NCBI RefSeq assembly: GCF_004827385.1
Contig: NZ_SRXN01000019.1
Location: 62,001 to 126,000, forward strand
Direction: 5' to 3'
Length of the DNA stretch: 64,000 bases
Source: Ensifer sp. MPMI2T
Lineage (GTDB): Bacteria; Pseudomonadota; Alphaproteobacteria; Rhizobiales; Rhizobiaceae
This document shows, one piece after another, positions 57,950 to 64,000 of the stretch. The position numbers and the translations under genes were made by a program. Under the pieces are notes generated by a model that was given only the letters and a program-made list of their open reading frames with translations, did no database searches and had not been told where the DNA came from. Position 1 is the stretch's first letter; the number at the start of each line of letters is the position of its first letter.

Positions 57950-57978
57950 ACATGGGAATGCGCGCGCGCCAGTTCAAG
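57950..57978 (-). promoter_or_regulatory. Sigma-32 (RpoH) type promoter of hsp20
   Basis: On the minus strand CTTGAA (57978-57973), a 16-base spacer, then CCCATGT (57956-57950). This fits the alphaproteobacterial RpoH consensus and places the start of transcription near 57942. Confidence 0.7.
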
Positions 57979-58059
57979 GGAATTTCTGCGCGGATTCTTT
58001 CGGACCGGCGCTTGGTGAACAGAACATGAATGACCGGTTCGGTCCCCGTTCAGCCGCCG

Positions 58060-58180
58060 TCGGTTAAAACAGGGACACTGGGAAAAATTCCTGGCGCTGA
58101 AGTACATGTCCCTTCTGCTTCAGCGGCCGGAAACGGTGATCGTCCGGATTTCACCCACCGTTTCCGGCCCTTTTTTCTTT
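58060..58180 (+). ncRNA. Candidate structured small RNA
   Basis: Intergenic stretch with three successive stems: GGAA-AAA-TTCC (58081-58091), GCTGAAG / CTTCAGC (58096-58124), and a 14-bp terminator stem (58125-58169), ending in TTTTTTCTTT. GGGACA near 58071 can also pair with TGTCCC near 58107. No convincing promoter is visible and the 5' end is a guess. Alternatives are a terminated leader of the downstream hydrolase gene or a remnant of one. Confidence 0.4.
58125..58180 (+). terminator. Strong intrinsic terminator upstream of the hydrolase gene
   Basis: GGCCGGAAACGGTG pairs with CACCGTTTCCGGCC across a 17-base loop, followed by CTTTTTTCTTT. Confidence 0.85.
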
Positions 58181-58303
58181 GACGCGCTTGAGGCCACCGC
58201 CTATCCCTGAGAAGTAAGGCGCGGGGTCGGCGGAGTGCTCTCATTCTCCCCCTTTCCGCGCCAAGGATTTCAACGCGCTTTACATCTCGGGCCGTCGCTC
58301 TTC

Positions 58304-59293
58304 ATGACCACGATCCTCTATCCGATGCCGGACAATCCGATACCGGGCAAATATGCGGCGGGCTTTTTCGATGGGGTCGGCAATCGCAAGATCCGCTATG
58401 GGGTTTTCAAGACGGAAGCCTCGGTTGCCCGCGGCACCATCGTGCTGCTGCAGGGGCGCAATGAGACGATCGAGAAGTATTTCGAAACGATCGCTGATCT
58501 CACTGCTGCCGGTTTCTGGGTCGCCACCTTCGATTGGCGCGGCCAGGGCGGCTCCGAACGCTTGCTGCGGCACGCCGGTCGCGGCCATGTCGCTCATTTC
58601 TCCGACTACGAGCGCGATCTCATGATCTTCCTCGAGCAGATCGTCCTGCCCGATACGCGCCTGCCCTTCTCCATCGTCGCCCATTCAATGGGCGCGCTGG
58701 TGGCGCTGTCACTCGCGCCGATGCTCGCAAGCCGGATCGACCGCATGGTGCTGCTCGCTCCTTTCGTCGGTCTCAGCGGCCAGGCCGTCGGCCAGCGAAA
58801 CATTTTTGCGATCGCGACGATAATGGACTGGCTCGGCTTGGGAAGGCTGCCGCTCCATCGTGACAAGGGCAATCTTCCCTTCGCAAATAACGTCCTGACG
58901 GCCGACGCGCGCCGCTTTGCGCGCAACCAGGCGCTGACCGATGCCTGCCCACAATTGCGGGTGGGACCACCAACCGCCCGATGGCTACGCGAGACTTTCC
59001 AGGCAATGCGGCGCGTCCTGCGCCGGGAGCATCTTACCCGTGTCACCGTGCCGAGCATCATCCTGGCGCCGACAGCCGACCGCCTCGTGCCGCATCTTGC
59101 TGTCGAATACCTGGCGCGCAACTTCCGCGCCGGACACATGATCCCGATCGACGGCGCGCGTCACGAGCTTTTTCAAGAAGCCGACCGTTACCGCGCCCAG
59201 GCGATGGCCGCGATTTTCGCGTTCCTGCCCACGTCCGAGAACGCCGACGAGGGGCCCCGTCAATTCGAGGAAAGCTTAGTTCCCACTGCATGA
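58304..59293 (+). CDS. Alpha/beta-hydrolase, lysophospholipase-like
   Basis: A 329-residue serine hydrolase of the monoacylglycerol lipase/lysophospholipase group. Motifs: IVLLQGRNETIEKYFE (oxyanion region), VATFDWRGQGGSERLL, nucleophile elbow VAHSMGALVALSLA (Ser), acid region LAPTADRLVPH, and DGARHELFQE (His). No signal peptide. Substrate unproven, likely a glycerolipid. The ATG at 58304 is conventional; a GTG at 58235 with a better purine stretch would add 23 residues. The gene is monocistronic and follows a strong terminator. Confidence 0.82.
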   Translation: MTTILYPMPDNPIPGKYAAGFFDGVGNRKIRYGVFKTEASVARGTIVLLQGRNETIEKYFETIADLTAAGFWVATFDWRGQGGSERLLRHAGRGHVAHFSDYERDLMIFLEQIVLPDTRLPFSIVAHSMGALVALSLAPMLASRIDRMVLLAPFVGLSGQAVGQRNIFAIATIMDWLGLGRLPLHRDKGNLPFANNVLTADARRFARNQALTDACPQLRVGPPTARWLRETFQAMRRVLRREHLTRVTVPSIILAPTADRLVPHLAVEYLARNFRAGHMIPIDGARHELFQEADRYRAQAMAAIFAFLPTSENADEGPRQFEESLVPTA

Positions 59294-59389
59294 TTCCTTA
59301 AATCGGAATCGATTTAGGGACAAAATCATGCAGCAATTCAAATTGCTATAGAGACCTCAGTGCGTCCCGTCGGACGCGCGGCGCTGTAG
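59287..59389. repeat. Rhizobial mosaic palindromic repeat
   Basis: A full-length copy overlapping the hydrolase stop region and ending close to the hisN stop: CTGCATGATTCCTTAAATC, GATTTAGGGACAAAATCATG, CAGCAATTCAAATTGC, and CGTCCCGTCGGACGCGCGGCGCTGTAG. Confidence 0.7.
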
Positions 59390-60151
59390 TATTTCCAGCG
59401 CCTGCGCGTGGATCTCGCGACTGCCGGCGGCGATGATCTCGCCGCCCATTTCCGCAGGCCCGCCCTGCCAATTGGTGACAATGCCGCCAGCCTGTTCGAT
59501 CAACGGAATGAGACCGCCGACGTCGTAAGGCTTCAATCCGCATTCGATCACAAGGTCGACGTGGCCGGATGCGAGAAGTGCGAAGGCATAGCAGTCGCAG
59601 CCGTAGCGGAAGAGCCGCACCTTCGCCTGCAACGCCTCGTAGCGTTCCTTGAGGTCTCCGGTATAGAGATGCGGTGAGGTGGTGAACAGTACCGCATCCG
59701 AGAGCGCGTCGCAGGCACGCGTCGAAAGCACTTTCTCGCCACCGGGCCCGCGATAAGTCGCCTTCTTGCCGTCGGCAAAATAGCGTTCGCCGGTAAAAGG
59801 CTGGTCCATCAGGCCCATCACGGCCTTGCCGTTGCGGTAGAGGCCGATCAGTGTTCCCCAGACCGGAAGCCCGGAAATGAAGGCTCGCGTCCCGTCGATC
59901 GGATCAATGACCCAGACATGTTCGCGGTCAAGACCGACGTTGCCATGTTCCTCGCCCAAAATGCCGTGCTGCGGAAACGTATCTTCAATCAGCGCCCGGA
60001 TCGCCGCTTCGGCCGACCTGTCCGCCTCCGTGACGGGGTCGAACCCGCCTTCCAGTTTGTTGACGACGCTGGCGCCGGTCCGGAAAAGCGGGATTGTCTC
60101 CGCTTTGGCAGCATCGGCGAGGCGGTCGAAAAAGGTGCGGTCCGGCAACAT
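59357..60151 (-). CDS. hisN: Histidinol-phosphatase (inositol monophosphatase fold)
   Basis: A 264-residue enzyme of the Mg-dependent phosphatase family. The HisN group dephosphorylates histidinol phosphate in histidine synthesis. Motifs: DPVTEADRSAEAAIR near residue 39, GILGEEHGNVG near 62, WVIDPIDGTRAFISGLPVWGTLIG near 80, and KPYDVGGLIPLIEQAGG near 208. The ATG at 60151 has GAGAGAGCGAC before it; the frame extends upstream without similarity. The assignment over plain inositol phosphatase rests on FISGLPVWG-type residues and is likely, not certain. Confidence 0.82.
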   Translation of the reverse strand: MLPDRTFFDRLADAAKAETIPLFRTGASVVNKLEGGFDPVTEADRSAEAAIRALIEDTFPQHGILGEEHGNVGLDREHVWVIDPIDGTRAFISGLPVWGTLIGLYRNGKAVMGLMDQPFTGERYFADGKKATYRGPGGEKVLSTRACDALSDAVLFTTSPHLYTGDLKERYEALQAKVRLFRYGCDCYAFALLASGHVDLVIECGLKPYDVGGLIPLIEQAGGIVTNWQGGPAEMGGEIIAAGSREIHAQALEILQRRASDGTH

Positions 60152-60330
60152 GTCGCTCTCTCGAAGAAAGAAAGGGAAGGCGATCTGATTAGATGAATTT
60201 GTTCGAAAGGCAAGGATGCCGGAATTCGAGCGCATGGAAGCCGGGAGCACGGGCCCCGATTCGCGGGCGCCTCGCCCTTCGGTTTTGAAGAATTTCCCGC
60301 TGCGACTGCGAAAGTTTTCGCGCTCACAAC

Positions 60331-60359
60331 TTGACATTTGTGCAGCGCAACATTAGAGT
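60331..60359 (+). promoter_or_regulatory. Sigma-70 promoter of the candidate sRNA
   Basis: TTGACA (60331-60336), a 17-base spacer, then TAGAGT (60354-60359). The predicted transcript start is near 60366, on the strand opposite to both flanking genes. Confidence 0.65.
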
Positions 60360-60365
60360 TTTCGG

Positions 60366-60444
60366 GTAGTCACTCGTGGCTGCAAATACCCTCCTTGGGT
60401 GTTTCCTCCCTAGACTTGACCGCGCCGCTGGCGCGGTTCTTTTT
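60366..60444 (+). ncRNA. Candidate trans-acting small RNA with anti-Shine-Dalgarno motifs
   Basis: About 79 bases from a good promoter to a good terminator, with no ORF. A small stem ACCC / GGGT exposes TCCTT in its loop. The stretch TTTCCTCCCTAGAC is unpaired and complementary to ribosome-binding sites. The terminator is ACCGCGCC / GGCGCGGT with TTCTTTTT. This design, with CU-rich loops, resembles the rhizobial alpha-r14 sRNA family as I remember it. Both neighbours run on the other strand, so it is not their leader. Confidence 0.6.
60419..60444 (+). terminator. Terminator of the candidate sRNA
   Basis: Perfect 8-bp stem ACCGCGCC / GGCGCGGT, loop GCT, then TCTTTTT. It lies in the opposite direction to the flanking genes. 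Confidence 0.85.
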
Positions 60445-60459
60445 GAGCGACGGGCCGCG

Positions 60460-61341
60460 CTATTCCGCCGCGAGCGGCAGATAGGCCCCATATTCCTCGA
60501 CATGTTGTGCAAGTGCGGCGATGAACGTCGTGAGGTCGGCCGTCAGGGCAGCAAATCCCGGCTTTTTGACGAGGGTCACTTCATCGACATAGAGGCTGCG
60601 GTTGATTTCGATCTGGAGCGCGTGCAGTCCGCGTGTCGGCCGGCCATAATGCTCGGTGATGAAGCCACCGGCATAGGGCTTGTTGCGGGCGACCACATAT
60701 CCAAGCTGTTCGAGCAGGCTGACCGCAGTGCGCGACAGCTCGCCCGCCGCGCTGGTCCCATACCGATCGCCGACAATGAAGTCCGGCCGCTGGCTGCTGC
60801 CCGGAAGGTGAACGTTGCCGGGCATCGAATGACAATCAATGAGCACCGACATCCCGAAATGGACATGGGTACGGGCTATCAGCTTCCTGAGCGTCGCGTG
60901 ATAGGGCTTATAGATCGTCTCGATGCGTGTCAGCGCTTCCTCGACCGGAAACCGGCCCCGATAGATCTCCATATTCTCCGCGACCAGGCGCGGCACGGTC
61001 CCAAGCCCGCCGGCGACCCGCATGGAGCTTATGTTAGCATGTGGCGGCAACTGCCCTTCGAACATGCGCGGGTCAAGTTCGTAGGGTTCGCGGTTGACAT
61101 CGAGAAAGGCGCGCGGGAAATGCGCGCGAAGCAGCGGCGCACCCAGAAAGGTTGCGTTCTGAAACAGCTCATCGACGAAGTGATCTTCCGAACGGCGGAT
61201 CGAATGTGCATCGAGTCGCGACTGATCGAGAAAGGACTGCGGATAGGACCGGCCGCTATGTGGGGAATTGAACACAAAGGGGATCCGCTGACTTGCGGGT
61301 TCCAATACCTCAAAAAACTCCCGCTCGACTGCTTCCCCCAT
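60460..61341 (-). CDS. N-formylglutamate amidohydrolase
   Basis: A 293-residue enzyme, the larger of two paralogues in the window. Family blocks: IPFVFNSPHSGRSYP near residue 20, FPRAFLDVNREPYELDPRMFEG, VLIDCHSMPG (metal His) near 165, VGDRYGTSAAGELS, and LQIEINRSLYVDE near 240. It converts N-formylglutamate to glutamate and formate, the HutG reaction. The ATG at 61341 follows AAAAGGGTT; an ATG at 61359 is possible. No hut operon is nearby. The sRNA candidate lies just past its stop on the other strand. Confidence 0.85.
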   Translation of the reverse strand: MGEAVEREFFEVLEPASQRIPFVFNSPHSGRSYPQSFLDQSRLDAHSIRRSEDHFVDELFQNATFLGAPLLRAHFPRAFLDVNREPYELDPRMFEGQLPPHANISSMRVAGGLGTVPRLVAENMEIYRGRFPVEEALTRIETIYKPYHATLRKLIARTHVHFGMSVLIDCHSMPGNVHLPGSSQRPDFIVGDRYGTSAAGELSRTAVSLLEQLGYVVARNKPYAGGFITEHYGRPTRGLHALQIEINRSLYVDEVTLVKKPGFAALTADLTTFIAALAQHVEEYGAYLPLAAE

Positions 61342-61533
61342 CGCAACCCTTTTTACCATGTCCGGATCTTACTGTTCGGATCATGTTGCCAGTTGGTCGC
61401 CTCTGTGTCCATAGTGACATCTCGCTGGTGCCAGGGCATGGATCCGCCCTGTTCACCAGATATTTACCATGTTGCGGTTTGCTAAGCTGCCGCATTCCAC
61501 AAGCATTGAAAAGAAGTAGCCACGGCCGAATTC

Positions 61534-61896
61534 ATGACTGCGAAAATCCTCCTTGCCGAAGACGATAACGATATGCGCCGCTTCCTCGTGAAGGCGCTGG
61601 AAAAGGCTGGCTATAAGGTCCTGTCCTACGACAATGGCGCCAGCGCCTACGACCGGCTTCGCGAAGAACCTTTTTCGCTTCTCTTGACCGACATCGTCAT
61701 GCCGGAAATGGACGGCATCGAACTCGCCCGTCGGGCGACCGAACTCGACCCGGACCTCAAGGTGATGTTCATCACCGGCTTTGCCGCGGTAGCGCTGAAT
61801 CCCGATTCGAAGGCGCCGAAGGATGCCAAGGTCCTCTCCAAGCCATTCCATCTGCGCGACCTCGTCAACGAGGTCAACAAGATGCTGGCAGCCTGA
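61534..61896 (+). CDS. cpdR1: Single-domain response regulator CpdR
   Basis: A 120-residue stand-alone receiver domain. It has the acidic pair in LLAEDDNDMRR (Asp10, Asp11), the phosphorylation site Asp53 in LLTDIVMPEMDGIEL, Thr/Lys in FITGF and VLSKPF, and no output domain. CpdR of Caulobacter, when unphosphorylated, primes ClpXP to degrade cell-cycle proteins. In Sinorhizobium meliloti the orthologue CpdR1 is needed for normal cell cycle and symbiosis. The conserved KDAKVLSKPFHLRDLVNEVNKML tail supports the call. It is convergent with nothing and ends at a strong terminator. Confidence 0.9.
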   Translation: MTAKILLAEDDNDMRRFLVKALEKAGYKVLSYDNGASAYDRLREEPFSLLLTDIVMPEMDGIELARRATELDPDLKVMFITGFAAVALNPDSKAPKDAKVLSKPFHLRDLVNEVNKMLAA

Positions 61897-61980
61897 CAGG
61901 GCATCACCAACACACCGACCTACAGAGACCGCATGCTTGCCAGCCCGCCAACTCCTGCGCGGGTGCGCGCGACCACATCG

Positions 61981-62020
61981 AGGCTGCGACCGATCCCTGT
62001 TGATCGGCCGCAGCCTTTTT
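61981..62020 (+). terminator. Intrinsic terminator of cpdR1
   Basis: Long stem: AGGCTGCG / CGCAGCCT outside, CGATC / GATCG inside, loop CCTGTT, then TTTTT. Confidence 0.85.
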
Positions 62021-62140
62021 CATTTCAATAACTTATCGAAAGAGATCGCGCCGCCAGGGCATCGCGCAAGCGTGTTTCGCTGAGAAATGCGGCCCGCGAA
62101 CGCCACCGAAAATTCTGTCAAAAAACCTTCGAAAAGCCTA

Positions 62141-62169
62141 TTGACGCGGATGAGGGTTTTGTGGTCTAT
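62141..62169 (+). promoter_or_regulatory. Promoter of tRNA-Val
   Basis: TTGACG (62141-62146), 17-base spacer, then GTCTAT (62164-62169), about 15 bases before the mature tRNA. Confidence 0.5.
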
Positions 62170-62183
62170 GCGCCGCATCGGAT

Positions 62184-62258
<75 letters not shown>

Positions 62259-62275
62259 TCCAAGTTTCTGATTTT

Positions 62276-62308
62276 AAAGGCCTTTCGAGTAATCGAGAGG
62301 CCTTTTTG
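62276..62308 (+). terminator. Terminator after tRNA-Val
   Basis: AAAGGCCTTTCGA pairs with TCGAGAGGCCTTT (one G-T wobble) around loop GTAA, followed by TTTTG. Confidence 0.8.
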
Positions 62309-62786
62309 CTTGGTGCCCTTCAGCCCGCATTACAGGCATGACGTTGCCGAAGGCCGTTGGCGACAGATGTAGTTGGCAGGTGTGGCGCTACAGCGGAAGG
62401 TCCAGCTAGCTCCGGCCTTTTGTTTGCCGTGAGAAGCAGGAGGATTTCGACAACGCAGATACTTGCCAACAGATTGGGCATTTGCGATTTTGCTTTATTT
62501 TTGGGCAAATATGAATTATATGACAGCTATGCGATGCGGTCCCTCCCAAGCGCATCGCCGGGTTCGCGTACCGATATAGCCTGTCGCTGATGCATCGGCG
62601 CCAGGCTTTCTTTTTTCGGCCACCGATGCACGGATCCGCGAAAACGCCGCAGACGAGCGGCTGCACCCGTTTTGCTCACCTTCCCACCGGCCATTCCGCC
62701 AGCTTTCGCGTCGAAAACAAACCAGCCCGCTCCAGCCAAGCCACTGTTCATTCGTGATGCCCGCAGCCAATTGGCGAACCGTCACT
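62309..62786. other. 478 bases without a recognisable gene
   Basis: Between the tRNA terminator and the aglR operators. Short frames exist on both strands but none has a ribosome site or family similarity. One stretch (62490-62530) is clearly AT-richer than the rest. I see no terminators, repeats or further RNA genes here. Confidence 0.6.
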
Positions 62787-62822
62787 CCAAAACGTTTTGG
62801 CTTGACTCCCAAAACGTTTTGG
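62787..62822 (+). promoter_or_regulatory. Twin LacI-type operators with embedded promoter
   Basis: CCAAAACGTTTTGG occurs twice, at 62787-62800 and 62809-62822, both perfect 14-bp palindromes with centres 22 bases apart (two helix turns). TTGACT (62802-62807) lies between them; 17 bases on is AATTCT (62825-62830), so the second operator fills the promoter spacer. A repressor bound here would block its own transcription and that of aglE. Confidence 0.75.
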
Positions 62823-62851
62823 AGAATTCTTTCCCGCAGGGAGTGAGACCA

Positions 62852-63862
62852 TTGGCCAATCTGAAACAGCTCGCGCAATCGCTTGGGCTGTCGATCACGA
62901 CGGTTTCCCGTGCGCTCGACGGCTATTCGGACGTCTCCGCCGCCACCCGCGAGCGGGTGCGCGAGGCCGCGGAGAAGGCAGGATATCGGCCGAACGCGTC
63001 TGCCCGCAGGCTCCGCAAGCAGCGCGCCGAACTGGTGGCGGTCACGCTGCCGAGCGACCCCGGCCATATCGGACCACCGCACTTTCTCGACATGCTTTCC
63101 GGCTGCGCCGAACATCTGGCGAGCGCGGGCCTGAACCTTGTCATCGCACCCGTTCCGCGGGGCGAGAGCGAAGTGGAAATCTGCCGCCGCTTTGTCGATG
63201 GCCGCCGTGTCGACGCCATGCTCCTGGTGCGCACAAAGCGGCGCGACGAGCGCGTCGAATTCCTGCAGTCGCGCGGCATCCCCTTCGTCACAAACGGGCG
63301 TACTGAAAGCCTCGTACCGCATCCGTATATCGACGGCGACGGCTTTGCCGGGTTCCTCGCCGCGACCCAGCGCTTCCAGGCCACAGGCCACCGCCGCATC
63401 GGCCATATCGCCGGTCCGCAGGAATATTACTTCGCCCATGTGCGCCGCATGGGCTGGCAGGCGGCCATGGACGATGCGGGCCTCGAAGCCGACCTCTGCG
63501 CCGAGGGCGCGCCAACCGAACAGGGCGGATATCTCGCGGCCCTTGAGCTGCTGCGCCGTCCGTCGAGGCCGACTGCACTCGTCTGCGCCACCGACGAAAT
63601 GGCGATTGGCGCACTCAGGGCATTGCGCGAGATCGACGGCGGCGATCACATCAGCATCGTTGGCCACGACGACCTGCCGATCGGCGCCTATACGAGCCCA
63701 TCGCTTTCGACCATGCGCATGACCGGCGAGAACCTCGGCGCGAGTTTTGCCTCCCTGCTGCTTCGCGCCATCGCCGGCGAACCGGCGGCTGAACTCCAGG
63801 AGCTTCACGCGATCGAATTCGTCGACCGCGACAGCCACCGCCGTCCGCGCGTGACGGCATAA
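62852..63862 (+). CDS. aglR: LacI-family repressor, probable AglR
   Basis: A 336-residue repressor. Residues 1-55 form the LacI helix-turn-helix and hinge (ANLKQLAQSLGLSITTVSRALDGYSDVSAATRERV, then AGYRPNASARRLR). The rest is a periplasmic-binding-protein-like sensor domain (TGHRRIGHIAGPQEY, CATDEMAIGALRAL, VGHDDLPIGAYTSPSLSTMRM). In Sinorhizobium AglR controls the alpha-glucoside uptake genes aglEFGAK; the next gene starts like AglE. The start is TTG at 62852 after AGGGAG; GTG at 62843 overlaps that site. Twin operators suggest autoregulation. Confidence 0.82.
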   Translation: MANLKQLAQSLGLSITTVSRALDGYSDVSAATRERVREAAEKAGYRPNASARRLRKQRAELVAVTLPSDPGHIGPPHFLDMLSGCAEHLASAGLNLVIAPVPRGESEVEICRRFVDGRRVDAMLLVRTKRRDERVEFLQSRGIPFVTNGRTESLVPHPYIDGDGFAGFLAATQRFQATGHRRIGHIAGPQEYYFAHVRRMGWQAAMDDAGLEADLCAEGAPTEQGGYLAALELLRRPSRPTALVCATDEMAIGALRALREIDGGDHISIVGHDDLPIGAYTSPSLSTMRMTGENLGASFASLLLRAIAGEPAAELQELHAIEFVDRDSHRRPRVTA

Positions 63863-63902
63863 CTGCATTCGACCGCGAACGAGAGTAATGAAGGAGGAGA
63901 AG

Positions 63903-64000
63903 ATGAAACGCCTGATGTCATTCGGAATTGTGGCCTCCACCGTGCTGGCTTTTGCCTCGCCGGTACTCGCCCAGACGGTTTTTGTGTCCACTCAGCTTCG
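63903..64000 (+). CDS. aglE: Alpha-glucoside ABC transporter binding protein, start only (AglE)
   Basis: The first 32 codons before the window ends. It is a signal peptide (MKRLMSFGIVASTVLAFASP, ending VLAQ) followed by TVFVSTQLR. A strong GGAGGAG site precedes the ATG and the gap from aglR is only 40 bases, so they share a transcript. The identity rests on the aglR neighbour and signal sequence, as too little mature protein is visible. Confidence 0.55.
   Translation, partial: MKRLMSFGIVASTVLAFASPVLAQTVFVSTQL

Overview
This 64 kb window looks like core chromosome of an alphaproteobacterium of the Rhizobiales, most likely Sinorhizobium/Ensifer. Reasons: high GC; order-specific genes (rcdA, cpdR, gapR, omp10, homospermidine synthase, DUF1192, DUF1244, DUF1465, an aglR-aglE junction); and many rhizobial intergenic mosaic repeats. 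The genus is inferred from gene content, not from a database search. I see no prophage, insertion sequence, CRISPR array, plasmid or secretion cluster.

Layout. 0-5 kb: PhzF-like protein, a cyclase-TolB-TPR protein, a small membrane protein, an MFS transporter with DUF1192. 5-9.7 kb: a CtrA-box-flanked candidate sRNA, rcdA, rpmE, an ABC exporter and an orphan tricarboxylate-type binding protein. 9.8-18 kb: flavoprotein dehydrogenase, a MotA/MotB-like pair, suhB, a divergent ThiE-like protein with a Sel1-repeat protein, a TSUP permease and an ArsR regulator. 18-26 kb: two DUF465 genes, purEK, rpmJ, TPR protein, hydrolase, pykA-DUF1036, an N-formylglutamate amidohydrolase, DUF1244 and gapR. 26-38 kb: DUF882 protein, an orphan sigma-54 regulator, pepF, pabB-pabC, a diguanylate cyclase, a DUF3445 protein and hss. 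38-49 kb: omp10, a GFA protein, 5'-nucleotidase with LysM, hemH, qmcA-nfeD, an outer-membrane barrel, galU, mltB and an SGNH protein. 49-64 kb: gltD/gltB, ltaE, a ROSE-controlled hsp20, hydrolase, hisN, two candidate sRNAs, a second N-formylglutamate amidohydrolase, cpdR, tRNA-Val, aglR and the start of aglE.

How genes work together. Three cell-cycle genes lie in the window: RcdA and CpdR, which deliver CtrA to ClpXP in Caulobacter, and the chromosome-organising protein GapR. Two exact TTAA-N7-TTAA CtrA boxes lie upstream of rcdA; the first is followed by a terminator-ended stretch that looks like a small RNA. Metabolic units are purEK, pabBC, gltBD, pykA, hemH, hisN and hss. Envelope genes are the ABC exporter, the MotAB-like pair, omp10, galU, mltB and the barrel.

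Most of the protein-coding content is ordinary core genome. The less expected signals are intergenic: the CtrA-box/sRNA/rcdA block, two other candidate sRNAs (60366-60444 and about 58060-58180), a sigma-32 promoter with a ROSE thermometer before hsp20, twin operators before aglR, several perfect palindromes of unknown owner, and about nine copies of one mosaic repeat family.
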